Source of the DNA: Hansfordia pulvinata
Taxonomy: Eukaryota; Ascomycota; Sordariomycetes; Xylariales
Reading direction: 5' to 3'
NCBI GenBank assembly: GCA_006538405.1
Contig: BJKQ01000001.1
Location: 4,526,001 to 4,590,000 of the forward strand
Length of the DNA stretch: 64,000 nt
Position numbers and translations under genes: made by a program. The notes beneath the pieces were generated by a model, which was not told the DNA's origin, made no database searches, and saw nothing but the letters and a program-made list of their open reading frames with translations. Positions within the stretch are counted from its first letter, which is position 1. Every line of letters begins with the position of its first letter. Shown piece after piece: positions 1-12,200 of this stretch.

Positions 1-2295
1 TACAGCCGAGAAGGCGAAGCCCAAGACTGACGGCGAGGACGAGGACGATGAGGAGGTCTGCTTCATCTGCGCCAACCCCGTCATCCACCAGTCGGTTGCG
101 CCCTGTAACCACCGCACCTGTCACATCTGTTCCTTGCGTATGAGGGCTCTCTATAAGAATAAGGAGTGTGCACACTGCAGGGTAAGTCGTATGGCCGCAA
201 GAGTGAGAGAATGCACCGTGTAGCTGATGACCTTATCATCCTGACAGACTCTCGCTCCCTTTGTCATGTTCACCGACGATGCCGAGAAGCGCTTCGAGGA
301 CTTCACCAAGGCCGACACCACCACCACGGACGATAACATCGGAATTCGCTACACGAACGAGGACATTGTGGGCGATACGGTTCTTCTCCTCCGCTACAAC
401 TGCCCAGATGCGTCGTGCGATTTCGCGGGGCTTGGCTGGCCGGACCTGCATCGCCATGTGCGGTCCACCCACCACAAGAGAATGTGCGACCTTTGCACCA
501 GGAACAAGAAGGTCTTCACCCACGAGCACGAGCTGTTCTCCGACAAGGAACACGAGACACACATGCGCAAGGGCGACGATCGACCAGGCGCCGTCGACCA
601 GACGGGCTTCAAGGGCCATCCCCTCTGCGGCTTCTGTGGCTCCCGCTTTTACGACGATGACAAACTGTACGAGCACTGCCGCGAAAGGCACGAGAGATGC
701 TTCCTGTGCGATAGGCAAAACCCGCGGACGCCTCATTACTACCGAGACTACAATTCTCTCGAGGAGCACTTCCGTAACGACCACTATCTCTGCCCTGACC
801 GCGAGTGCCAAGAAAAGAAGTTCGTCGTCTTCAACTCCGAGATGGACCTCAAGGCCCACAAGATCGACGAGCACTCGGGCGAGGCCAAGGGGCGTGATGC
901 CCGTGTAGTCGACATTTCTGGCTTCGACTATCGCCAAACGTACCAACAGGAGAGAGGCAGCGGCTCCGGGCGTGAAGGGAACAGGGGCAGGGGTGGCAGA
1001 GAGCCACGCAGAGCTAGAGGCCGCGACCCTAATGCCGAGCCTCTGCCCCAAGCTCGGCGCAGCCTCTGCGCAGGGACGAAGTGGCCTTCCAACGACAGAT
1101 GGCTATCCACTCATCCCAGTCCGTTTCCAATCGCACTTTTGGTGGTCAACTATCCTCGGCCGACCCCACGCCTGCTGCCGCTGCCGCCGCTACATCCTCA
1201 GCGTCACGTCCGACTCGCCCTGCTGCGTCCTCGTCCTCCACGCCAGCCAGGGCCCCTGAGCCAGCTCCGGTCACTGAACTGGAAGGCCTCAGCCTCTCCG
1301 ATCCGAATCTGTCGTCAGAAGACCGTGCTCGCCTCATGAGACACCAAGCCGTAATTGACAGAGCCTTGACCCTGCTCCAGAATGACCGCACTAAGCTGGA
1401 TACGTTCCGGTCTCAGATATCCTCTTACATGAAGGGAAAACTGACCGCCCCTGCCTTGGTGGATGCTTTCTTCTCCTTGTTCACCGACACCTCGTCTGGC
1501 TCTCTGGGCACTCTCGTCCGCGAAGTAGCCGACTTGTTCGATGACCAGACAAAAGCCGACCGACTGCGCCACGCTTGGAATGACTGGCGCGCCATCAACG
1601 AGGATTATCCGACACTGCCGGGCCTCAGCGGCATGCATGGTGCCGCCACCTCGAGCAGTGGATGGGCCACTGCTGCATCCGGGACTCCAGCGCAGCCGGT
1701 CGCTGGCCCTAGCCAGAGGCATACTACGCGCGTCCTGAAGCTTAAGAACCAGACGCAGCAAACCCGCAAAACAAATGCAGGCACAGTGCCAACGGGAGGA
1801 TGGGGAGCGATTGCTGCGTCGTCTTCATCGTCGTCATCGTCGCGTCCGCCGCCGGCTGCTACCTCGTTCCCGGCTCTGCCTTCGCGCAACGGCAACGCAC
1901 GGTCCCCAGCAGCGGGGGCCATGTGGGGTGGGGGTAGCAATGGCAGCCAAGCAGCAGCTGGCAGCAGCAACAGCAGCAGCAGCGCCGGCAACACCAGCGC
2001 GAGTGCGTCACAGAGGAACAACAACACGATCCAGAGGCCAGCAAGGCCCGCAAACACAGGCGACGCGTTCCCGGCCTTGCCTGCGGCGCCAAAGCCCACC
2101 ACCACCATCTTTGGCTACGGCACCGGTCGCGGTGTACGGAGAGACGCGGGAGGGGGCACGAGCAACTTCTCGTGGGGCCAGCAGTCCGGCAGCGCTGCCG
2201 GTGCCGAGACCCCTGAAGAAGAAGAAGAGACAAGCGGTGGCAAAGGGAAAAAGGGCAACAAGGGTCGCAAGAAGGTGCTTGTTCAGTGGGGATAA
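1..2295 (+). CDS. HEL2: HEL2/ZNF598-type RING zinc-finger E3 ubiquitin ligase (5' partial, apparent frameshift)
   Basis: By family this ligase marks collided ribosomes by ubiquitinating small-subunit proteins and starts ribosome-associated quality control in the cytosol. The gene enters the window already in frame (first codon at 2). An acidic stretch is followed by a RING finger beginning CFIC at visible residues 20-23 and ending CAHC near the end of exon 1. A 66-bp phase-0 intron (182-247, GTAAGT...CAG) precedes the diagnostic APFVMFTDD segment. Several C2H2-like fingers follow (CPDASCDF...HVRSTHH; CGFCGSRF; CPDREC). The C-terminal half is Ser/Ala/Pro-rich, carries the conserved VLKLKN motif and ends KKVLVQWG. 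The frame changes from GRDPNAEPLP to SSAQPLRRDEVAFQRQ at the CCCC run 1046-1049, where one more C would restore a continuous protein. No GT-AG intron explains the change well, so a base-call error is preferred to a pseudogene. Confidence 0.9.
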
Positions 2296-3501
2296 ATCCG
2301 AACTTGAGTGAGACAGTCTGCTGTTGCGCGGTGCTCCGCACCGGCGCAGTTGCTTCTGGATCTTCGACGGACGCTATAGACATGAGATATGTTGAGATGA
2401 CAGCAGCGAAGATATGTTATGACGATTTGAGACGACGAAAAGTTTTGTGCACAGGGAAGAAGATGGACGGGCGACGAAATACGGACGCCTTCGGTCGGGA
2501 CCGAGAAGGACGACGTTACGAGCGAGTCAGTGCATGCGCGTGAAAGCCTGTTGATCCTGGATCGGAGCCGGGCGGCATGGTTCAGGAATGGCAACCCTGT
2601 GTTGATTCGTCTATTTGCACTGCTGCTGGCGGGGTGGGTAGTCCGGTCCAGTCTACCTAACCTACTCGTAGGATCGAGGGGGCTTTGGTATGGCTGCGGG
2701 AGCACGGCGTGTGCGCGGTTAGGGAGTGTATGTACCCAAGGTAAGGTGGTAGGCAAGTAAATAGGGAGCAAGCGGTTGTCGGATGTATGGAACACGAGTG
2801 CGAATGTTCGAGTTTGGGCTGTACAGTGGTCGATGGAGGCTGATGCTTGCTGAAATCTCCAAATGAAACGATAGCCAAGGCTAAGAGACCGGGGGCCGGC
2901 TCCTTCGAGAGGTTGGCTAGTCGAGGGGCAGCCTCTGATTGCATGATGCCAACACTCGCAGAGAACATGAAGGGCGTCTAAATTAAGAACACCGTTACCC
3001 GCTCCGGCACATGCACGTATGCACCCGCAGCTGGATTCACCGGGTGGGAGCGGGCCTTGGAGGGCATGATACTCGACCTCAAGCAGTGTGCAGCCTGTCT
3101 GCAGCTCTTGTCGGGTAGGTTTGGCCGACGGGGTGCTCAGCCCCTCACCAGGGTCTTGTCTTGTCTCTTTTACGACCGTAAGGCGGGTTGACGAATCCTC
3201 AACCTCGTAGGGCGGCTGTGGGGTTTCATTTCCGCATTGTCCAGTCCGGCGACAGTGCCGGAGCACCAGACACTCTCGCCAATGTGTCTGCCTGGCCTCG
3301 AGAGGAGAGGAGAAGAGAGCCGGCGAGTATAAATGGGTTGTTGCTGCCACTTGAGCCAGAGAACTGAACCCTGATCTATCCCATCATCAATCATCTCAGC
3401 AAGCAACCAGATAATTCCCATCGCACTCATTACGTTTAACAATCATACCTCTCACCCTCTCTCTCTCTCTCTCTACGCTATCCACCTTGCAACCATTCAA
3501 G
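2296..3501. other. Intergenic, HEL2 3' region and promoter of the next gene
   Basis: No convincing coding sequence. The right part contains a TATA box and a CT-rich tract (3455-3475) just ahead of the secreted-protein gene. The long open frames on the minus strand lack family resemblance and codon structure. Confidence 0.6.
3328..3334 (+). promoter_or_regulatory. TATA box (TATAAAT) of the small secreted protein gene
   Basis: TATAAAT lies 174 bp upstream of the ATG at 3502 and is followed by a pure CT tract typical of fungal transcription start regions. Confidence 0.55.
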
Positions 3502-3805
3502 ATGCGCTTCTCTGTCGCCGCCGTCTTTGTCGCCGCCATGGGCGCTGCTTCGGCGCTGCCCAGCGTCACCAAGGTGTACGTCGCAACAGCTCCACCAAGG
3601 TGGCCGTGAATAAGTGCATTGCTAACGGGCTCATGTGCTACGATATAGTGAGCGTGCCCCTGTGCCGCAGACCTCGACGTCTCCCTGCTTCACGATCACG
3701 ACCATCAGCTGGTCGGCTTGCATGTCGTCGTGCAAGGCCAAGCAGGGCACCGACAACGTCGCGTGCTACGAGGGCGACGGATACTTCAACTGCTGCACGA
3801 AATAG
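3502..3805 (+). CDS. Small secreted cysteine-rich protein
   Basis: No family recognised. Two exons (3502-3575 and 3649-3805) are joined over a 73-bp intron with a GTACGT donor, a GCTAAC branch site and an ATATAG acceptor. The spliced product is 76 residues. It starts with a clear signal peptide (MRFSVAAVFVAAMGAASALP, cleavage near residue 19), followed by a short Thr/Pro/Ser segment and a Cys-rich tail with pattern C-x9-C-x3-C-x10-C-x8-CC that ends NCCTK. Six cysteines in a mature peptide of under 60 residues suggest a disulfide-stabilised extracellular protein, such as a candidate effector or antimicrobial peptide; this is inference. Without splicing the frame stops after about 35 codons, which supports the intron. 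A TATA box and CT tract lie upstream. Confidence 0.75.
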
Positions 3806-4520
3806 AGGGGACGATGACCGACCTGTGGAGGCGTCGGGTCAAAGATATATGTTCGGGCCACATGCGGGCCATGTGGCGGCTCTGTTACTATACCATGCCG
3901 TTCCATTCCATACCTATCTACATACCTAACTCACATCCAATTCAAATGTACATTGAACTTGACATATGGCACATCCTGACGCCTCCGGAAAAGAGAGAAA
4001 AGCGAACCTCAATTCTAGGCAGATGTGTGGAACCGTCCACGGCCTCCGGCACAGGGCGCGACAGCACGGGAAACCGGATTTCGCGGTCGCTTGTGACGAT
4101 GGCCCGAGCCGCGAGGCTTTGGCGGGCTTTCATGTACCTCAGCACGCTTAGGTAGGTAGGTAGGTACCTACATGCCTACTTATCTGGTCTGGGCCCAATC
4201 GCCACCTCCGGCCGGGGCCGAAAGCGCGCGCGCGCGCGGGCAACGCCGTGGTGACATCATCGGCTCGTGGCTTCGGCTCGACGGGTCGGGCCTAGACTCA
4301 CTCACGCCCTCAGCGCCCTCACGCTCGCTTGCTCGTGCTTGCTCATATCTCTCTCAAATAAAATAATGAATACAGCTCTGCCCAAAGTTCTCCCCTGCTC
4401 CAGTTGTTGCCCTGCCGAGCTTTGCAATTGACGACAGCGTCCCCGCGATATCTGCGATACAGCCAACCCGGGTTCGCTACTGCTCGTTTCACAGCTCACG
4501 CCAGACACAGCACAGCCGCC
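3806..4520. other. Intergenic with TAGG and GC microsatellites
   Basis: Holds a (TAGG)n tract running into a TACCTA palindrome (about 4149-4171) and a perfect alternating GC run (4224-4238). The right end is the MIR1 promoter/5' UTR. No coding evidence. Confidence 0.6.
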
Positions 4521-5530
4521 ATGTCCTCCTCCAAGATCACGCCCGACTTCCACCCGACGGACTACGTCAAGTTCTTTGGCGCCGGTGCCCTCGCGGCCAC
4601 CCTCACCCATGGCGTGCGCAACACTCTCCTCATCTGTCCCCGTGCTCCCCAGACTGACAAACCGTCTCCCCGTCCCAGGCCGCTACCCCGATCGACGTCG
4701 TCAAGACGCGGATCCAGGTCGACGACGCGATGAAGGGCATGAACATGCTGCGGGCGGGGCGCGCCATCGTGGCCAAGGAAGGGGCGTCGGCGCTGCTGAC
4801 GGGCTTCGGCCCCACGGCCGTCGGCTACCTGGTGCAGGGGGGCGGCAAGTTCGCGGGCTACGAGTTCTTCAAGAAGCGCTTCGTCGACGCGGCCGGCGAC
4901 CCGCAGACGGCGACGAGCCGCCGCACCGCCATCTACCTGGGCGCCAGCGCCGCCGCCGAGTTCCTCGCCGACATTGCCCTGTGCCCGCTCGAGGCCACGC
5001 GCATCCGCCTCGTCTCGCAGCGCGGCTTCGCCACGGGCCTGGCCTCGGGCTTCGCGCGCCTGGCCCGCGAGGAAGGGCTGCGCGGCTTCTACTCGGGCTT
5101 CGTCCCCTTGCTGTTCAAGCAGGTCCCTTACGCCGTCGGGCAGTTCGCCACCCACGAGGCCGCCCTCGAGGCCATCTACCGCGGCGTGGGCGCTGACCGC
5201 CGCGCCCGCATGACGCACCTCGAGGAGACGGGCGCCGAGCTGGCCTCGGGCGTCGTCGCCGGCGTCGCCGCCGCCGTCCTGTCCCACCCGGCCGACACGC
5301 TGCTCTCCGCCATCAACAAGGGCGCCGGCGACAAGGGCCAGGGCGCCACCGCCCGCATGTTCTCCCTCGCCCGCGAGTTCGGCCCCCGCAGGCTGCTCAC
5401 CAGCGGCCTCGCCCCCCGCGTCGTCATGACCTGCGGCCTGGTCGCCGGCCAGTTCGTCATCTACGCCCAGTGCAAGGCCCTCGTCGGCGCGCCCCCGGGC
5501 ATTGAGATTCACAAGGAGAAGGCCGTTTGA
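4521..5530 (+). CDS. MIR1: Mitochondrial phosphate carrier (MIR1/PiC family)
   Basis: Inner-membrane carrier that imports phosphate into the matrix with protons for ATP synthesis. Two exons (4521-4613, 4679-5530) flank a 65-bp phase-0 intron, giving 314 residues, close to the yeast carrier. Three mitochondrial-carrier repeats are visible: PIDVVK at 35-40, PLEATR at 134-139 and PADTLL at about 235-240. The third motif lacks its basic residue, as in phosphate carriers generally. The stretch THGAATPIDVVKTRIQ and the GFGPTAVGY segment are characteristic of the phosphate subfamily. The ATG sits in a good context (GCCATGT) after a pyrimidine-rich 5' UTR. It converges on the next, minus-strand gene with about 200 bp between stop codons. 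Confidence 0.93.
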
Positions 5531-5728
5531 GGCCCCGGAGAAGTGTCATGAGCTAAAAAAGGGGGGTCTTCTACAGTTTTTCAGGACACAGAGGCGAGGA
5601 GGGCACTGTGTGTTTTTGGTCATGCCACATACGCAAGGCGTTCAGGGTCATAATGGATTTTACATTGTTCGTATTTGTGCAACGTCCTTTCTTCGATGAC
5701 CATGTGTAATGCAACACCACGGCGGGCC

Positions 5729-6805
5729 TCACGCAATGCGCCCCCGCGAAGGCCAGATGCCCATCCTGTTCCAGAAGTTGCGCCCGTCGAGCGCGCGCCC
5801 GAGGCTCGAGGTGTCGCGGGGCAGGCCGCGTACGCCCTTCTCCTCCATCAGCTCGCCGACCCAGGCGATGAGCTGGCGCTGGCGGTCCGCGGCGTCGTCG
5901 GAAAGCAGACGCGCATCATCATCATCATCATCACCGCCGCCGCCGCCGTCGCCAGCGCCCTGCTTTTTCTGCCGCCGCGCCTCGGCGTCCCCGCGCAGCC
6001 GCTCCGCCGCGAACGCCTGCGCCAGGTCCCACCAGTCGTACACGTGCAGGTCGGTCAGCATCCACCGCGCGCCGGGCGTGAAGTCGCGGTGCAGCGCCAG
6101 CACGGCGCGCGCCACGTCCTCCCCGTGCACCACGTGCAGCGCCCCCTTGGCCGCCAGCTCCGCCCGGCTGCGCACCACCCGGTCCACCCAGTCGCGCGGC
6201 TGGCGCGAGGCCCCGTACAGGCCCGCCAGGCTGAGGACCGCGGCGCCGCTGCCCAGCGGCGGCAGAGGCTGCGACTGCGACTGCGCGCCGCGCGGGGCGG
6301 TCACGGCCATCAGCTCGTCCTCGGCCACCGCGCGCGCCGCCTCGCGGTCGTACGGCGACGTGTCGTCCTGCCACGTCGGCGCGGACCAGACGCTCGTCAC
6401 GCCGAAGATGATCCAGCGCGGCGGCGGCGGCGGCGGCGGCGCGCTGCTCTCCCCATCGCTGCTGTCGCCTCCGCCGTCGTTAATGGGAGGGTGCGTGGCG
6501 GCGTACAGCTCGACCAGGCGCCGGGCCGGCCCCTCGCCCTTGAGCGGGAAGGTGATGAGCACGGTGGCGGCGCGGGGCAGGCGGGCGAAGGGCCGCGGGT
6601 CGCTCGACGCCGGGTCGAAGCGGAACCCGATGGTCCCGCCGCGCCCGTCCGTCGTCGTGGCCGCATGCGCCACGCCCTCGCGCCGCAGCAGCGGCAGCAA
6701 GAACGTCGACGACCAGCCCGCGCCGAGGATCAGGAGGTCGACCGGCGCCGGTTGCGCGGGGGCGGGGTCCAGGCCCGGCGGGGAAGGCGGGAGGTCGACG
6801 CGCAT
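5729..6805 (-). CDS. NAD(P)-binding Rossmann-fold protein (YeeZ/epimerase-like)
   Basis: Probably a short-chain dehydrogenase/epimerase-like protein of 358 residues; substrate unknown. Near the N-terminus VDLLILGAGWSSTFLLPLL gives a beta-strand plus GxGxxS/T dinucleotide-binding turn. Later segments (WIIFGVTSVW; AVLSLAGLYG; RDWVDRVV; VHGEDVARAVLALH; WMLTDLHVYDWWDLA) match the order of extended SDR/YeeZ-type epimerases that sense the cofactor and close the substrate pocket. The reading frame is open further upstream, but the Met at 6805 directly precedes the Rossmann strand and is preferred. Two low-complexity inserts (Pro run; Gly/Asp run) reflect GC-rich trinucleotide repeats. Single exon. 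Confidence 0.75.
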   Translation of the reverse strand: MRVDLPPSPPGLDPAPAQPAPVDLLILGAGWSSTFLLPLLRREGVAHAATTTDGRGGTIGFRFDPASSDPRPFARLPRAATVLITFPLKGEGPARRLVELYAATHPPINDGGGDSSDGESSAPPPPPPPRWIIFGVTSVWSAPTWQDDTSPYDREAARAVAEDELMAVTAPRGAQSQSQPLPPLGSGAAVLSLAGLYGASRQPRDWVDRVVRSRAELAAKGALHVVHGEDVARAVLALHRDFTPGARWMLTDLHVYDWWDLAQAFAAERLRGDAEARRQKKQGAGDGGGGGDDDDDDARLLSDDAADRQRQLIAWVGELMEEKGVRGLPRDTSSLGRALDGRNFWNRMGIWPSRGRIA

Positions 6806-7355
6806 TGCTGCTTGGCGACGCGATCGATGGGGTGATGCCGGGTGTGATATGACGTGTCTGGGGAGCAGGGCCTTGTGTGTGTACACTCTGTGGTGGCCCA
6901 ATCTCGTGTTGTGTTGTATGAGCGTCCGTACGTTGCTGGCTTGCCGTGGCGATGTCGCTCTGGTTGGCGGCAACGCTTGCTACCTCGAAGACCTATGACG
7001 TGAATGCAGCTCGAACCGCCGGGCACTGTGTCTAACCCGTCTGAGCTCGCCGACAGGTGCGTGGAGCGGACGGATCCTAGCGTTGGTTTTAGCCAATAGC
7101 CCCCTGACAGGAGATGCTGCTCCGATTTAGGCATGTGGTGGTTGCATCATGCATGCAACAACCACTTGCAATATACGGTGCCATCAGGTGGCTCAATCAA
7201 ATGTTGACATTCGACTGCATCGTGCACGAATTGCAGCGGCATCCGTGGGCGATTACGTTAAGCCGACTCGGCCAACCCAGGGTTCAGTTCAATGTGCACT
7301 TGCTGACATCTCACAATCCCGACTCCATCTCCACTCCATTCCCTTGACGCGAGAG
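6806..7355. other. Intergenic between divergent/tail regions
   Basis: 5' region of the Rossmann protein and 3' region of the P450; nothing recognisable inside. Confidence 0.5.
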
Positions 7356-9224
7356 CTAGTCGTCTTTGCCGTCTCCATGCCGCTCCAGAGCCACATCGTT
7401 GGCTTGGTAGAACGTCGACATGCGGTACTTGCTCTCGCCCTGATACCTCTCCAGATCTTGCAACGCCGTTGTACCCTCCCGCTCGATGGTCTCGCGGATC
7501 CTGTCATTTCGCGGAGTGATGCTGCACTCAAAGGGCTGGGGCCGCATGTTTAGTCCGTTCCTATTCAGCAGATGGGGTTAGCTGGCCTCATGGACCATTT
7601 CCACGCAAGGTTGGTGTTGCAGACTCACGTGTAGTTGAAAATGTCCACCTCCACCGTGCTGCCATCCGCCCTCTTCTTCTTCTGCACGTTGAAACCCCAC
7701 AGGATCCGGGCTATCGTGATCCATACACCCTGCTCGGCCAGGGCCTGGCCGGAACACACCCTTCGCCCCCAGCCAAACGTCATGTAGCCCCTCTCCCCCG
7801 GGAACGGCCTTGCATCCTCACTGCCCGGGAGAAAGCGCCCCGGGTTGAAGCGGTCGGGCTCCGGGAACTCTCGCTCGTGGTGGTGGATGGCCCAGACGTT
7901 GCCTTGTACCCAGGAGCCCTTGGGGATCAACCAGCCCTTGTAGTAGTCGTCCTGGGTCGGCGCATGCGGTTGCCCGCCGATGATGGCCACCGACCGCCAC
8001 CGGAGAACCTCCTTGACAAAAGCCTTGACGTAGGGCAGCTTATCCTCGTCCTCCCAGGCGGGGCTCCGGTCCGGACCCACTACCCGGTCAAGCTCATCCC
8101 AAGCCGCCGGGAGGGTCTCGGGGAAGGCGCAGCAGGCGAGGATGAACGTGACCAGGGTGCTGCTGCTCGTGTCGGAGCCGGCTCCGAACAGGTTGCCGGT
8201 CAGAGCCGAGATTTCCTCCTCGTCGAGGCCGTACTCGTCGCGCTTCTCGAAGAGGTGCCCAGCATACGAGTCGGTGCGGTCCTGGGCGCGAACGGCCTCG
8301 TCGGCCAGAGCATAGAAGAAGTGGGATCCCCGCTTCTTGCCGAGGCCGTACTTCCAGGGAGCGATGGCATTGGGGAAACGGGCGAGGAAGGGGAAAGTCT
8401 CCATCAGCATGGGGAACGTCTTGCCCGGGACGTTGAGCTCGGCGGCCAGCTGCATGACAGCGATGACCTCGGTGATGATGGGGTCGTCCCACCGGTCGAC
8501 GCGGCGGCCAAAGGCGATGATGGAGACGACGCTGGTGGCGTAGCGCTCAAAGTGCTTGACGTAGTCGGCGGGGCGGCGGACCAGGTCGAGCGCCACGACG
8601 CGGCTCTCACTGTCCTGGAAGGCACGATACCGGCGGACGGCCTGGACGCCCACGCCCGCGTGGGTGATCTTGCGGTGCGCGCGCCAGCGATCGCGCTGCG
8701 CCGGCGTCATGGTGTACATGTTGACCATGTTCTTTTGGCCCGCGCCCAGCTCGGCAAAGACCAGCATGCGGGGCCGCGACGAGTATATGCCGGCTCGCTT
8801 TTCCAAGATGTCCGACGCCGCCCAGGCATCGTTGATCCAGATGGTGGGATTGCGCCCGATCCAGATGGTGATGAGCTCGGCCTTGTACGCCCTCGAGAGC
8901 TCCTCGAACCAGATCCACGGCTTGTTCTCCGGCAGCATGAACGTGTTGCCGACTACGGGCCACGGGAACGGGCCGGGCGGCTACACACACAGGCAGAGGA
9001 CGAGTTAGCGGCGAAGATGCAAGGCGAGCCAGGGGAATCAATGCACGATAACCACGAACCAGTTTGGAGCGCTTGCGCAACATGAGGGCGTAGTCATACA
9101 GCAGCACCGCGAGGGCCAGCGACAGGGTGCCGACCGCGAGTTGCCACGCGGCGAAGCGCCGCAGTAGCGCATCGAAATCGGCAAGGCCGTCTCTGGACGT
9201 CGCCAGCAACTGATCCAGCAACAT
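7356..9224 (-). CDS. Cytochrome P450 monooxygenase
   Basis: Membrane-anchored heme-thiolate monooxygenase, 573 residues from three exons (9224-9060, 8980-7629, 7560-7356). The 79-bp intron 1 (GCTAAC branch) joins the N-terminal anchor to the Pro hinge PPGPFPWPVVGN. Intron 2 (GTGAGT donor) joins DIFNYT to NGLNMRPQPFECSITPR. A membrane helix lies at about residues 25-45. The I-helix oxygen motif is GAGSDTS (321-327), the K-helix ExxR is at 379-382, the PERF-like motif is PDRFNP, and the heme loop FGWGRRVCSG (457-466) has the ligand Cys464. The sequence resembles the OrdA/CYP64-like group of fungal P450s acting on hydrophobic secondary metabolites, but the substrate cannot be inferred. The ATG at 9224 is the first in frame. 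A UbiA-family gene lies 4.7 kb further on. Confidence 0.93.
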
Positions 9225-12200
9225 TGTGATCAAGTCTCTCTATCGGAGGGCGGTTCTATGTCGTGCCACACGCAAGGGCTCTCTGGTGGTTGGCGGTCTT
9301 GTTTATTCGGCGTGCACGACGGGGGATGAATGGCGAGGCGAATAGATCGCGAATGTGAAGGCCTGGAAAGCCGACAGTGTTTGTTGCCTTTTCTTGTTTT
9401 TTTTTCTTCTCTCCCTTTACTTCTTTCCTTTCTCCCCTGAGTGCCAATGCCGGGCCGACGGCCCAGGGAGGGATCGCGGAGGGGCCAGTGAGTGCGCGGG
9501 CAGACGGTGCTGTCATTGGACCAGATATTTGCCGCGGTGGCAGCCAGAGGCAGACGTGGGGGTTGCCGGGCATTGACTCCTCTCCCTCTCCTCCTTCCCC
9601 TCTCGCCGTCACCGAAGCCGCGACCGCGGGGGAGCAGCCGTCGAGCCAACACAGGGGCGCTTGGGAATGGCGGAGGAATCGTGCGTGCCTGTGGTCGGTC
9701 CCTCGTCTTGGCTTGCCCTGCTTTGCCGCGCCGCTGCAGGCTACTCGTGCAGAGAAGATGTGACCACAGGCGCCATCCCCACTCCGCGCCATCACTATCG
9801 ACGTTCGCGGACGGCGTTAGGCCGTGGAGGGCTTGGTTTCTGGCGGCTTGCAGTTGGCTGGGCTCTTTATACAGAGGGGCAGCATCGGTGGACTGCGACA
9901 TGTCGTACGTGGGCACGGTTGGTTGCCTTCGCGAATCTAGCCGATCGGGCCGTCAAGCCACTTTGACGCCAGTTCGGGACGAGGCGACGGATCGACCGAC
10001 TGGATACCTAGAGAAAGACAAACCCGCAGTATGAGCCTTCCGAACTCGTACGTACGAGTAGCATGGTAGTAGTATATTTGAGGAGCCTACCTAGGTAACC
10101 ACCATCTTACTCGAAATGTGCTCGTTTGCCCGTCTGTCAGTCATGCAACTGACGGCCGACGTGCCGGGCACACGCGCCCCTGTCAGCCACGTGCACCAAC
10201 AGGCGCCAACAAAGTCTGCGCCACGGCGGAGACGACAGCGCGACCGACCTGCCTTGCAAAGCCTAGTTGGACTGGTCCCGGCGCACTCGTACAGTCTGAC
10301 GGAAACAGAACAAGGAATTTTCGTGGAAAGTTTTGACGAGGCTGTGAGAGGATGTCGGTGGGATGAATGGGCGGCCGGGTCGGTGTCCCGGCCGCAGCCC
10401 TTGGGTACCCAACCCAGGAGGAGGCTCTCACTCCATACTCGTACAAACGTGGGTATCGCCTGCAGGCGCAGTCGATCGTCAGTTCGTGCCAGTGGGCGGT
10501 GGGCATCGTGCGAAGCAGTAGATAGAGGAGAAGAATTGGGCGCAACTTATCAGAAAGGATTGGAAACCGAAGAGGTCGAAAAAACCACTGCCGACTGTGG
10601 GCACCTATACCTACCCAGATGTACTTCCTTAGGTACCTTAGGTAGGTACGTGTGTCTACCGTACCTTGTGATTTCAGATACCTACTGTCGCATACATCCA
10701 ATGTGCCTCCAGCTACCTACTCGTACCTCGAAAGGTGAGGAACCTGACGGGTACAGTTACCTGGCGTGCATGGGAACTTACTAGGTAAAAGGTACCTCTC
10801 TGACCCGAGTGCATCGGAAGCTGCGATGCAATATTGAACTTCTGGAAACTGCGACGACCGGGCGCCGGCAGACATTCGCGTCGCAACGTGAATGTAAGGT
10901 ACCTCCTTCCGGCGTCCCGACTTGATCTTAATGTCAGTAAGGCGCCAACAACTCAGCAGACCTGAGTCCAAAGTCTGCGGCATATGGCGACGCAGATTTC
11001 GCACCGCCCGAGAAACACAGTTGACACCTCCCTCTGAACGATCGCGGACGGGCATGGATGGAAGCCGCTGTGTGGCGCTGTGCCACAGCTCAGCCACAGT
11101 AACGGCACGACCTACCACCAGGTACCTATTCCAGTCTCCGTGGGATCGACTGCGTACCAGCCATCGTCGTTTCTGCGCGGTTGCCCGAGAGTCACTGCTG
11201 GATGAACTACGTCGGTCCAATCAATCCTGAAATCACCGTCCCCGAACAGCTCAAGGAGGTCGTGTCAAACTACCCGGCGATCGAGTAGCTCGAGAGAGCT
11301 TTGGTAGACACAGCATCAAAGTTTGAAGCGGCCCTCCAAGCCCCTCCTCCCCCTCCCGAGAGGCACGGTTCTGTAAGAGGGACTGCTGCTCCGTGCGGGA
11401 GATCTTCGTGGAACGCCCCTCTCTTCAGACCCTGCCCTTTACTTTCGACTGGCAGCACTCTTGACGCCAATCATGGCAGCGTCTGGCAGCATACCACACC
11501 AACCGCTCCATAAAGCGGTCTACTAACGAGAAGGGAGCGACTCTGTACAGGTCCAGCACAGACATGAATCAGCTTCGACTTGTGACTTCGGCGCTGAACT
11601 CCAGATCCATGGTTCCGGTGGCACGAGACACCGCTTCTACTGCTTCTCACAGCTTCTGGGATGGACGGCCTCGTCCATCCAGGGAACGAAGATGGTTCGT
11701 TTGGCAGAAACACTGATCAAGTCCTCCCCGAGATTCATACGGATCTGTATTTCCTTGGAGCCCTCTAGCAATTTGGCATGTAAACGTGCCCCGTGAAGAC
11801 TCCTCCTCGTCCTTTATCCATTTTCCTCGGAGCTTCACTACGTGCCTTGGCCGCTTGTGCCCGGCGCCGAGTTCTGGGCGCTCGTGTCTTCCTATTACTC
11901 TTCACCCGCAGTGATTCTACACGGATCCGCGATCCAAGTGATCCTGTCTCCAACCGAACCCCTCTGGCCGTGCTGACAGACCGACGCACTTGCGTAAGCG
12001 AGGCTTCAGGGTCGGATTCAATGCTCTATCACGTTGCGGACCCCCGTCAAGGACTGTAGACGAGAGCCATTCAATCAGACCCTTGCGCCCACCCCTTGCC
12101 TGCGTCCCCGAAGCAGCCACGACGCATCTCGCAGACTCGCATCGCTTGCACAGACCTCGCTTGGACAGGCACGATAGAGATCGCATCTCAGGAGCAGCCA

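Noticed and set aside
236..1051. 271-codon open frame on the minus strand across HEL2
   Set aside because: Antisense shadow of a GC-rich coding exon; its hydrophobic composition is the complement of the zinc-finger region.
2283..3350. 355-codon minus-strand frame
   Set aside because: Overlaps the end of HEL2 and a promoter with TATA box; no recognisable protein features.
10116..10784. 222-codon plus-strand open frame
   Set aside because: Runs through palindromic simple repeats, has no domain, no signal peptide and no splice structure.
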